From the NCBI GenBank assembly GCA_036365145.1, contig JAEOAD010000034.1:20303501-20367500 (forward strand): a DNA stretch of 64,000 nt, written 5' to 3'. The notes under the pieces were generated by a model. The model searched no databases. It saw only the letters and a list, made by a program, of their open reading frames with translations, and was not told the DNA's origin. This stretch comes from Orientallactaga sibirica (taxonomy: Eukaryota > Chordata > Mammalia > Rodentia > Dipodidae). Of the stretch, positions 55,086-64,000 are shown piece after piece. The translations under genes and the position numbers were made by a program. How positions within the stretch are numbered: the first letter of the stretch is position 1; each line of letters opens with the position of its first letter.

Positions 55086-56596
55086 TCATGCAGTAGATAA
55101 GGATAAAAGATCCACAAAAAAATAAAGCACTTCCTGTAGCTAATAGAACTGGAAACTTATATTTCTGTAAAAAACATATAAAGGCCAGGGAAGTTGAGTT
55201 TTAAATATATCAAGCCAGAGTCATTGTATAACCAAATGAAGTAAATGGCAGCCACAGACAAGATTGTATAAACTGGGAGGATCTGTCCTTACTAGTTTCG
55301 GGACTTCAATACTTCCAGGTCTGTTCCTTTAAATTACCACAGGCTAGATGTTAATATGGCCTTTTCAACCAATGTTTTCCTTCTATAGAGCTCTTCCATT
55401 TTTTTTTTTTTCAATCTGGGGATACACTCACAGAGACCTGTCATTGCCCTTTGAAATTGTCCTAAAGCTTTCTCTTCAAGATGAACAGAAACCCTCTCTA
55501 GACCAAAGGAGCAGCCTATGGAAAATTCCTGACACTGTAAATATTTGAGTCAGTAGATCTTAATCCATAAACACAGCTGTACTTAAAACTCCTGATGGGG
55601 AGTTATTATAATTTAAACAATTGGGTAACAAAACAAATCATTGTTAATCATTTTAGTTTTCTAAGGACAATGGATTCAGACTTCTCATAAAACTGACATG
55701 ATGAGCTTCACAATTGCACCCACAAATAAACTTACAAATGCTAACATAAACCATTCTCAACTTTTAAAGAACATTGTAAAAAGAAAGTGCGGTGGGGGAG
55801 GGCCAAGGAAAATAGGAAAACAAATCAATTTTGAGCAAGACCAAGACTTTCATAACTGTCATGCTCATGAGGCCTCCAAAGATAAACACAAAGGGAGAAA
55901 ATCCGTTATGGATTTGTATTTTCCTGTGTAAATTACATTATGAATTACTATTATTCATGGATAATATTTGTTCCCATGAGAGTTACCACTAACACTCTTT
56001 ATAGGCTTCTTGTTTGCTGTAGTTTTTTGAGGAAGTAGTCAAAATAACCCATTCATTCCCATGACATTTGTGAGTATAGCATTTGACCAGCAACATGTTT
56101 GGTACTGGGGATGGTGAGGAATCAGATGAAACCTCTGTTCTCAAGGGAATCAGAGGCTTAGACCAGACACATACATTATTAAATTATTTTACAACTTATT
56201 TAAAATAATTATGCATAAGAAAGTAAAGAGGAATAGAATTCAGTCTGAAGGACATGTCTTCCAGGAGAATTGAAAGTTCATATTTGGTAGGAAAGTTGGA
56301 GATAATGTGGTAAGGATCATGAAGAATAGACATTTAAACTGAAGATGGAGGCAAGCAAAGTTGGTACCAGGTAGGATTCTAGACAAAGTAATTTTGTTAA
56401 GAGCTCTGCTAAAAAATAAAGGCAATAGTTTTGCTTAAGCATAGGCAAGGTAAGGGAGACAATGCATATAAGATTACTAGGGCAAGTATATGGCCTGGAA
56501 TTTTATATATGAACATTTATGGTCTTCTTTATAATGTATAGTGAAGTATAGATTAATTTCTGTGTAGTAGTAGCAGCAGTAAGTGTAATGTGGTGG
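55086..56596. other. Unique AT-rich stretch
   Basis: No gene or named repeat. Frames of 60-77 codons at 55348 and 55698 are unrecognised. Confidence 0.5.
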
Positions 56597-56598
56597 TA

Positions 56599-56639
<41 letters not shown>

Positions 56640-56922
56640 ATGTGCAATCAGTGTGTGTGCAGACATAGCACCCACTGTTTGTGGAAAGTCCAGAGTACAA
56701 CATTGAGTGTTCTCCATTTCTCATATACTGTTTACTTGATATGGAGTCTCTTGCTGATTCTGGAGTTTTGATGAATTCATGGGCCCCAGTGATTCTCCAG
56801 TCTCTATTCTGATCTCAGCATGATTGTCACACTAAGGCATGGGTAGTCCTTGGGATCAAATTCAGATTTACAACCACTCTAGCCATCATGCTTTCTAACT
56901 ACTGAGCAAACTCTCCAGCCCT
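56597..56922 (-). mobile_element. B3-like SINE, diverged
   Basis: (GT)n at 56601-56638, AAAGTCCAGAGTACAACATTG, GATATGGAGTCTCTTGCTG and a reversed tRNA-like head CTACTGAGCAAACTCTCCAG at the right. Confidence 0.65.
56601..56638. repeat. (GT)n microsatellite
   Basis: 19 perfect GT units. Confidence 0.95.
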
Positions 56923-57210
56923 AGACTAATTGTGATTAAGATTATCAAACCTGAGAAGAAGATCCATTTGTCAAGGCATAGGAACAGACTGACATATGAA
57001 AAATCAAGAGATGGATTAACCTTGATAGAGATAATGAAAGCATGGCTTCTGACAATAGAAAATTGATCGAGGAGAAATACTGGCTGCAATCAAAATGATT
57101 TGATATCATACTGGATTTGCATAAAGGCAGATTTATAAGACAAATTTAGATAAAAGGATCCCATTGTAAGAGAGCTTAAGCACTGGAACATTTAGGGCTT
57201 GAATTCAAGT
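56923..57210. other. Unique spacer
   Basis: No feature seen. Confidence 0.5.
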
Positions 57211-57309
57211 GCTGGAGAGATGGCTGAGCAATTAAAAGTACTAGCTTGAATTCAAAATAAACCACTACTGGGATCCCAGCTCATTCTCTAAGCATGAAAA
57301 AAAAAAATC
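57211..57309 (+). mobile_element. Truncated tRNA-headed SINE
   Basis: The head GTGCTGGAGAGATGGCTGAGC is clear, but after about 40 bp the sequence leaves the family and ends in an A run at 57298-57307. It may be a rearranged copy or a hybrid. Confidence 0.5.
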
Positions 57310-57317
57310 TTTCCATA

Positions 57318-57338
57318 TTTTTTTTCAATTTTTATTAA

Positions 57339-57376
<38 letters not shown>

Positions 57377-57538
57377 AGAGAGAGAATGTGCACACCAAGG
57401 TCTGCAGCTACTGCAGATGAACTTTAGACACATGCGCCACCATGTGCATTTGGCTTAGCTAGGCTCTAGAGAGTCAAACCTAGGTTCTTGGGCTTTGAAG
57501 GCAAGCTCCTTAACCACTGAGCAATTTCTCCAGCCCTA
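57318..57538 (-). mobile_element. tRNA-headed SINE (dipodoid-type)
   Basis: T-rich tail, a pure GA run at 57344-57372, GAACTTTAGACACATGCGCC body and head ending AATTTCTCCAGCCC. TTTCCATA flanks it (57310-57317 and 57539-57546). Confidence 0.9.
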
Positions 57539-57546
57539 TTTCCATA

Positions 57547-58911
57547 AAGTTTTAAAGAATGTCCCATGTGTTCCTTCCATTCTCTTCCAGGAGTAATTAG
57601 CACAAATTTCATGATCATGTGTGCATAAAGGTTCATGATGGATATACACAGACTAGCTTCTTCTCACTTGCTTGGCCAGCTCAGCCAATCTGAGAAGAGA
57701 GTACATGGAGAAGGATTTCCTGTCCTTAACTTTGTAGAAGACAAAACAGAGGTGAACAAGGACACCCATGTAACCATCCCTAGATCACATATCAATAGGC
57801 AAGGTAGAAGGAGGCTTAGTGGTGTGTAGTAGCGTTACAGAATGACCTGACATAAGGAGCTGGCTATGGTGACACCACAGAAGAAGCACTTCATACCAAA
57901 AAAGGACATTTTATTCTTGCTCTAGTCTTACTGCTAAGCAGTTGAGTGATTTCTGAATCACTTCAACTTTATGAGCTTTAGTTACTCATTATAATGCACT
58001 TTGCCAGTGAGAGGCCACAGAAGGAGGATCATAGTTACAATATGGCTTTACCTTTAACATTCTACCTGAAGACCCTCTGGTGTGTATCCCTTACCTAATA
58101 GTAAGGACTTTGTTTCCACTTTTTCTGAGTCAGTGATTATCTACATTGTATAGCAAGGAAGGAAGACAAATATTGAAAGCTTTGACTCAATATGTGCTAG
58201 AAATTAGATTTAAAGAACAATTTCCTATGACTATAGCAAGAACACACTTAACTGATAAAGAAAACTGAGTGTTGGGAACATAAAGGCCCTTTGCCACATA
58301 AAGTCTCTAGCACAACTAAATGCTGTATTTCAACAGATGCTTCTGGGTCAATGGCCCCCTCATGCAGTACATTTATTCCTTCATTTACTAAGATGATACC
58401 TCAGCACACTGGCATCACAAACACAGCCATATCATTCACTCCCAAGTTATCATCCCTTATCCAGCCTATAAGCCATGCATGGTCTCTGTCCCTATTCCTT
58501 CCCTGCCAGTCTTGTCTCAACTCTGATCCTATTCCAATCCCAGTGATCCCTATAACCACAGCTAGAGTCCCTCCAATGTTCTCTTCTATTAGCAATGATA
58601 GACTTTATTAATGTATTTTTTTCTTTGGAGAACAAATTTTATTGTTTTGTGTTTATGTGACTGAAATATATTAATTTTTCTCCCAGTTTAAATATGACTT
58701 AAAAACACACACACACACAAACACCCATGCTGACTTTCCCAACCAGGTTAGATTGCTAAATAAAAATCTTTCTGTGTTTCTCTGTCACAACATTTAGAAC
58801 AGTGAGTTTTCTTTTAAGTCATAATTGCTATCTGACTAACCCTTTTGACTATACCCTTATTTTAGGCTGCAAGCTACAACCTACCCTTTCTCCCTCCCTC
58901 CATTTGCCACT
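57547..58911. other. Unique stretch
   Basis: No gene seen. The 106-codon frame at 58291-58611 is Ser/Thr/Pro/Ile-rich with no domain I recognise. Confidence 0.5.
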
Positions 58912-59243
58912 TGTAGATGTGTGTGATATGTATGAGGTATGTATACATGTTCATCTGTTGTGCACATGTATGTGAGGTGGGAGTACACCTAAAGGACAGA
59001 GATCAACATGGAGGATCTTCCTCAGTAACTGTCCTCCTTATTCTTTGAATCTAGAGTTCACCAATTCTGCTAGACTATCTAACCTGTAACCATTGAGGAT
59101 TTCTTATCTCTACTTCCCCATCACTGGTATTACAAGTGTGCTTCACCATACCTGACATTTTCTATAGGTTCTGAGGATTCAAACTCAGGTCCTCATGCTT
59201 GAGTAGAAAGTACCCTACACACTGAGATGCCTCCCCAGCCCTC
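58912..59243 (-). mobile_element. B3-like SINE
   Basis: TG-rich left end, AAGGACAGAGATCAACATGG, CATCACTGGTATTACAAGTG, CTCAGGTCCTCATGCTTGAG and reversed head CACTGAGATGCCTCCCCAGC. This is the most complete minus-strand B3-like copy here. Confidence 0.75.
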
Positions 59244-60734
59244 TCATTATGCTCTTGCCTACCTGCCCCATGTGTTGGTGACAGAGGAGGTTCACAAGGT
59301 ACTTTTGATTATTTCAATGATATATGTAATATTTTTAACAAGTTGGTCCAATATTGAAAGACTGCAGTAATATGTGTAGGTCATGGCAAGAGTGACCAGT
59401 AATATTTTCAGAAGATGTTGAAGTCTAGTGGAGAATCAGAAGTTCAAGAGTCATAAGTGCTAATGATAAAGTTACTAACAATTGTAACCCTTGGGAACAC
59501 TTAAAGCCACTGTAAGACCTGCATGAAAATTTTTGCTTCCTTCATTTCATGCAAGTTCTGAAACCAAGCTGCAGCTTCTATCTCTGTTCTTTTTTCTTTT
59601 CCCTCTATAACCAGTCGTTCTAACCAGGATATGAAAATAGTTTATCACTACAAGGTAGACCACAAGTCCACAGAAAATCCACAGTAGAGAATGAAGTCTG
59701 GACCTTAGCTTCAACTGAGGAATGAGCACATCAGAGGAGCTTAATAAAGAGTGGGGCAATCACAGACCATAATCAAGAGGAAGAATGGTAGGATGCTGTC
59801 AGATGTCACAACCTGCTCAGCAGAAAGCTTCAGAAACCAAGCCAGAGGCTCTAATGCCAACCCCACTCTATCCAATTCTGAAAGCCCAAATTCTAAACTC
59901 ACTTCAATCTGTGACAGCTTTGTCTCCTTCTTCTACAGACCTGGCCATGTGCCTCACCTGAGGAGAAAAACTATTCAGAAGTTATAAACAATTTCATTCT
60001 TCAAATATGAAAATAATCCATGTCACTCAAGTCCAAACCTCTTTCCCATCACCAAGATTAAGGAGGACTCTCCAAGTGCAGCCCTGCCCTCTGGCACTGC
60101 CATCCTTCATGTCTCCGCTTCATTGCTTTTCCATCTGTGTAAATCATGCTGGGAGCTTTGGCCCTTTTTTCCTAGTCATGAACTCGGAATTCCTCCTCTT
60201 GGCTGCAGAGCTGAAGTCTGGATAACTGAATGAGACCTCCATGTTCATTTTGAGACATCCCATCAAATCTATGTTCTATAAACAAGCTGAATTCAATGAA
60301 TAAAAATAAATTCATTTCTTGTCAAGTTTCATTGAAGAAAACAATAAACACTCTTACTGCATTTTAAGTTCTTTTGGGGGGGGATCTTTTTCATTTTCTC
60401 TTGCATTATTTTAGGTCCAATGCCTACATTTATGAGGTAGTAAAATATGGTACATGGAGAAAAGTCAGGGTTAATAGGAAGCACACAGAGGGAGAAATGC
60501 TACAATGAACAATGGGGCTTAAGCTAAGAATCATAACAAAATATCAGCCACTTACCTCTCAGTTTTTTATATTTATCTAATATACAAGTTGAATTAGCAG
60601 ACATCTAAATTCATTCAACATGTTTATCCAATGTTTTTACTTTTCCTAGCACTTACACTCTAATCTTAAAATAATTGTTTTTTTTTATGCCACAGTTCTT
60701 GCACAAACAAAATAGGCATATCACAAAGACAGAA
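59244..60734. other. Unique stretch
   Basis: No gene or named repeat. Frames of 70-78 codons at 59547, 59751 and 60007 show nothing recognisable. Confidence 0.5.
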
Positions 60735-60738
60735 AGTC

Positions 60739-60802
<64 letters not shown>

Positions 60803-61095
60803 GAATGAAAGAAGAAAGAAAGAAAGTGGGAGGGAGGGAGGGAGGGAGGGAGGAAGGAAGGAAGGAAGGAAGGAAGGAAGGAAGGAAGGAAGGAAGGAAG
60901 GAAGGAAGGAGGGAAGCTAGAGAGGTTGATCAGTGGTTAAGGTGATTGACTACAAAGCCTACTGACTCGGGCTTGATTTCCTAGTACCCAGGTAAAGCCA
61001 GATGCACAAAGTGGTGCATGCATCTGGAATTCTTTTGCAGTGGCTATAGGCCCTGGTGCACCCATTCTATCTGCCTCTCTGCCTCTCTCTCTCTT

Positions 61096-61128
<33 letters not shown>

Positions 61129-61195
61129 TCCTCTCTCTCTCACATAAAAAAAGAAATGAAAAGAAAGAAAGAAAGAAAAGAAAGAAAAGAAGGAA

Positions 61196-61249
<54 letters not shown>

Positions 61250-61256
61250 AGGAAGA
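60735..61256. repeat. Purine-rich compound microsatellite with a SINE inside
   Basis: (GAAA)n at 60741-60800, (GGGA)n at about 60828-60851, (GGAA)n at 60852-60908, then a SINE, then a CT-rich run and (GAAA)n again at 61143-61250. The open frames of Lys/Glu/Arg or Ser/Leu/Phe repeats on both strands are low-complexity artefacts. Confidence 0.95.
60914..61150 (+). mobile_element. tRNA-headed SINE inside purine tract
   Basis: AAGCTAGAGAGGTTGATCAGTGG head, GGTAAAGCCAGATGCACAAAG body, CT-rich run and AAAAAAAG tail. The GAAA-rich flanks hide any target duplication. Confidence 0.92.
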
Positions 61257-62211
61257 TGAGTTAATCTATTCAAGGTGTTTAGCATAACTGTTGGTATTTT
61301 GCAAAATCTAGTTCTTGGTGGTTTCTTCATGTGCTGAGTACTGGAATGATGAGGACCATGATGGTGAAGTGATGGTTGTGAGTGTTAAACCAATGCTAGA
61401 CTTTTTGACATTGGTGGTGTTGGTAATACAAGTCCTAATTTTGGTAGAGAGTAGACTGTAGATGCTGAGCATGGTTGTGGTAGGGTTAAGGTTTTTTATT
61501 GGTAGTGATGTAATGACAGTAATGGCTAAGGACTAATTATGCTGCAGCTGCTCCACCCAAAGGAGTCAATCACCTCAAAGATGATGGGTTATTTACCTTC
61601 CCTTATAGTCCAAGATTATTCAAACTCCCACATGATAAGAACTCAAGTGGAGCATTTCAGGATAATCTATAAAATTTCCTATTTTCTGCAGAAAATATAA
61701 AGTTGGTAATTATTAAGGTTCCTTTGAGTAAGTGGATATCAAGAGGATGAGGAACTATTTATTTAGTTTTATAAACTACAACCAATCAAAGCTGTCTTTA
61801 TTATTTTCCAAAAATGATACCGAAGCATTAACTGAATTAAATTAACTAGGAATGATTAAATGCAGATTAAGAAAACCCAATGGCAAGTATAAAGAAGAGA
61901 CAGGGTGTGGGGAGAGCAGAGAATAGACAGAGAGGAGTAAATGAGTGAAGATTTTGTAAATGGCCAACTGTGGTAATAAGACAAGCTGGGCAAAGGGCCA
62001 TCCATTCTCCCCTTAACTGTAAGCAAAAGGTTTTGAAGGAGACAATAAGGTCTTGTTTTCAGAATGTTCCACCTTCAGTGTGGAAAAATCAAGCAGAAAA
62101 GAATGAGACTAACATGACAGACTGGGTTCAATGAAAAATAATGCAACCCAAACTGGAAAGAGATCATGAGAAGAGTTTGGAGAGATATTCGGAGCCAAAA
62201 CTATCATATTT
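61257..62211. other. Unique stretch
   Basis: No gene or named repeat seen. Confidence 0.5.
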
Positions 62212-62365
62212 TAGAAATGAGGGATGAAAATAGAAGGGTAAAAAGAGATTAAAGAAAAGGGACACAGAAATATTCTTTATTTCTACCCTAGCAGCCTCAC
62301 GTAATTAATAAAAAGAAAGTTGAAGATTATTTTGCCTGAAGTTATATGGCACCATAACAGATGTG
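62212..62365. repeat. 154-bp duplication, copy 1
   Basis: TAGAAATGAGGGATGAAAA ... CATAACAGATGTG. Identical to 63110-63263 except for one base (G at 62260, A at 63158). The flanks differ on both sides. Confidence 0.97.
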
Positions 62366-62424
62366 TGTAGATGATATATGGGTAAAATTAACTGCCCTTC
62401 TTTTCAGTAAAATACACAATAATA

Positions 62425-62682
62425 GGGGCTGGACAGATAGCTTGGCAGTTAAGATGCCTGCCCTTCAAGCCTAAGAACCCTGGTCCCAATCTCCAGGTCC
62501 CACGTTTAGCCAGATACAAAAAAGTGATGCAAGGGTGCAATGCTGCGCTTTCCCACAAGGGAGCACACACATCTGGAGTTCATTCACACTGGCTGAGAGG
62601 CTGCTGGCACGCCCACTCTCTCTGTCTGTCTGTCTGTCTGTCTATCTCTCTATTTCTAACTCTCTCTCCCTCAAATTAAAAA
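62425..62682 (+). mobile_element. tRNA-headed SINE, long variant
   Basis: Second copy of the variant at 17462, with the extra block GGGTGCAATGCTGCGC and TTTCCCACAAGGG after CCACGTTTAGCCAGATAC. Perfect 15-bp target duplication AAATACACAATAATA (62410-62424 and 62683-62697). The A tail is short. Confidence 0.96.
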
Positions 62683-62697
62683 AAATACACAATAATA

Positions 62698-63109
62698 TAC
62701 ATGCAACAAATAAAAAAATGGGAATCAGCTGGAAACAAACAGCATGAGGTCAATCTTTGAAAATATGATTCACAAATGGATGCTGCACACACTAGGTCAA
62801 AGGCTGAGGGAAAACAGGTTGTGAATTGTTTCAAGTTTTCTCCCTCAAAACATTGCCAACTACAGGGAAGATAGGGAGGAGCTAGCAACTGTATAGGAAT
62901 CCAGCAGAAACTGTCTCCAAGTAATTCAAGGGAATATGGCACAGACATCATTATTAACACAGTGCTATGTGCCACCCAGTATACTATATCATTTGGGTAG
63001 CATTCCTGCCCAAACTGCTTCCCATTAGTCTAATTTTGTGAAAATACTAGATGATTCCCAATATTCTTCAAGGTCATGAACAAAAAAAATTAAGAGCTAT
63101 TATAGACTG
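62698..63109. other. Unique stretch
   Basis: No feature seen. The minus frame at 62676-62975 (99 codons) has several Cys residues but no family I recognise. Confidence 0.5.
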
Positions 63110-63263
63110 TAGAAATGAGGGATGAAAATAGAAGGGTAAAAAGAGATTAAAGAAAAGAGACACAGAAATATTCTTTATTTCTACCCTAGCAGCCTCACGT
63201 AATTAATAAAAAGAAAGTTGAAGATTATTTTGCCTGAAGTTATATGGCACCATAACAGATGTG
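63110..63263. repeat. 154-bp duplication, copy 2
   Basis: Second copy, offset 898 bp in the same orientation. It is followed by GATCCTGAATAGGATCCGGG and an A run. Confidence 0.97.
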
Positions 63264-63430
63264 ATCCTGAATAGGATCCGGGAAAAAAAAAAAAAAAAAA
63301 AAAAAACTGAAATTGAATGACTGGTAAAAGTTTAGTATAATATTTCAATTAGTGAATGATGTTGTAACAATGTAATTGTGACTATGAAAGATGCAAATTT
63401 GGGAGCAGATCATAAAAGATACATTAAATA
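63264..63430. other. Hairpin-like sequence, A run and possible old repeat
   Basis: GATCCT-GAAT-AGGATC can pair as a short stem. An A run follows at about 63282-63306. The following TGAAATTGAATGACTGG resembles part of a common old mammalian repeat, but I cannot name it. Confidence 0.35.
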
Positions 63431-63814
63431 GATACAAATCTATTTAATTTTTGTAACTCATACTTAGGGCTACTCAAATTAGGTTAATTTAAAAAGAAAG
63501 GTTTTTAAGAGATATCAGAAAGAAAACTGGCTGTTTATTCTGTCCTTCCTTTGGAGATCAACCTCAAGATTCCAGTATATGCTCTTCTGCTCACTTTTGT
63601 GCAATCTAAAGTACATCCCTCATCATTTCCAGCTCTTCTCCCAGTCTCGGGAAGGGGTGAAATGGTAATATTTCCTGGATATCAGGCTGCCAAAGGTGGT
63701 CCCTGGAGGTCCTTCCCTGCCATTTGGAATCTATGCAGTGTTCTTGCCTTTGAAATAATATTGAATTCAAAGTTAGACTCTCTTATTCTAAATTTTCTCA
63801 TCTTTATGTTTTGC
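63431..63814. other. Unique stretch
   Basis: No gene seen. Confidence 0.5.
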
Positions 63815-64000
63815 ATATCTATATACTTATGCATGCTTATATGCGTGGGGGTGCCTGTGTTTATGACCAGAGGTGAACATCATTTTTTTTTCCTCAACTG
63901 GTCTCCACCTGACTTTTTAAGATGGGATCTTTCATTGAGTCTAGAGCACACTGATTGGGCTAGACAAGCCCAGGGGTCTTCCTGTGTCCTTCTCTCTAAC
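63815..64000 (-). mobile_element. B3-like SINE, cut by window edge
   Basis: TATGCATGCTTATATGCGTG, ACCAGAGGTGAACATCA and AAGATGGGATCTTTCATTGAG, then TTGGGCTAGACAAGCCCAGG. This is the left half of a reversed B3; the head would lie beyond the window. Confidence 0.55.

Noticed and set aside
58291..58611. 106-codon frame as a small protein gene
   Set aside because: Compositionally plain, no domain, no promoter or neighbouring exon evident. The length is within chance for this base composition.
60675..61330. Open frames of Lys/Glu/Arg or Ser/Leu/Phe repeats on both strands
   Set aside because: They are translations of GAAA, GGAA and CT microsatellites.

Overview
This window looks like ordinary gene-poor, AT-rich rodent nuclear DNA. 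I found no protein-coding gene, exon series, rRNA, functional tRNA gene, CRISPR array or prokaryotic feature that I can support. Nearly every longer open frame lies in a transposon or a simple repeat. Two SINE families point to a dipodoid (jerboa-like) rodent: a B1 with the internal phrase GAGGCCACCCTGAGACTACA, and a ~240 bp tRNA-headed SINE with the phrase AAGCCAGATGCACA and a CT-rich tail. The species group is inferred from remembered family character, not from a search.

Layout. 1-1 kb: three tRNA-headed SINEs. 1.0-3.1 kb: a complete, young ERVL-MaLR-like LTR element with 389-bp LTRs and a 5-bp target duplication. 3.3-10.7 kb: a minus-strand L1 3' end abutting a plus-strand L1 that keeps its 5' UTR, ORF1 and ORF2 remains and a long 3' UTR. 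10.7-38.4 kb: mostly old DNA with B1, B3-like and tRNA SINEs, ancient L1 (14.8-16.5, 19.5-20.1, 33.5-34.0 kb), MIR-like and URR1/hAT-like remnants, two LTR-like segments, a 0.57-kb CA-rich tract at 16.9-17.4 kb, and an (ATGCT)n array at 35.2 kb. 38.4-49.1 kb: three minus-strand L1 copies end to end, with SINEs nested inside. 49.3-52.7 kb: a two-unit repeat, then one L1 3' end inserted into another. 53-64 kb: an older L1 3' end, B3-like SINEs, a 0.5-kb purine-rich microsatellite holding a SINE, and a nearly perfect 154-bp duplication at 62.2 and 63.1 kb.

How it works together. The only functional logic visible is retrotransposition. L1 enzyme would mobilise the B1, B3-like and tRNA-headed SINEs, many of which have A-rich tails and target duplications typical of L1 endonuclease. 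The two longest L1 copies here are both dead: frames are broken and each has lost part of ORF2, including reverse transcriptase sequence. Activity must have come from elsewhere in the genome. By hand count roughly half or a little more of the window is recognisable repeat; the rest is unannotated unique sequence.
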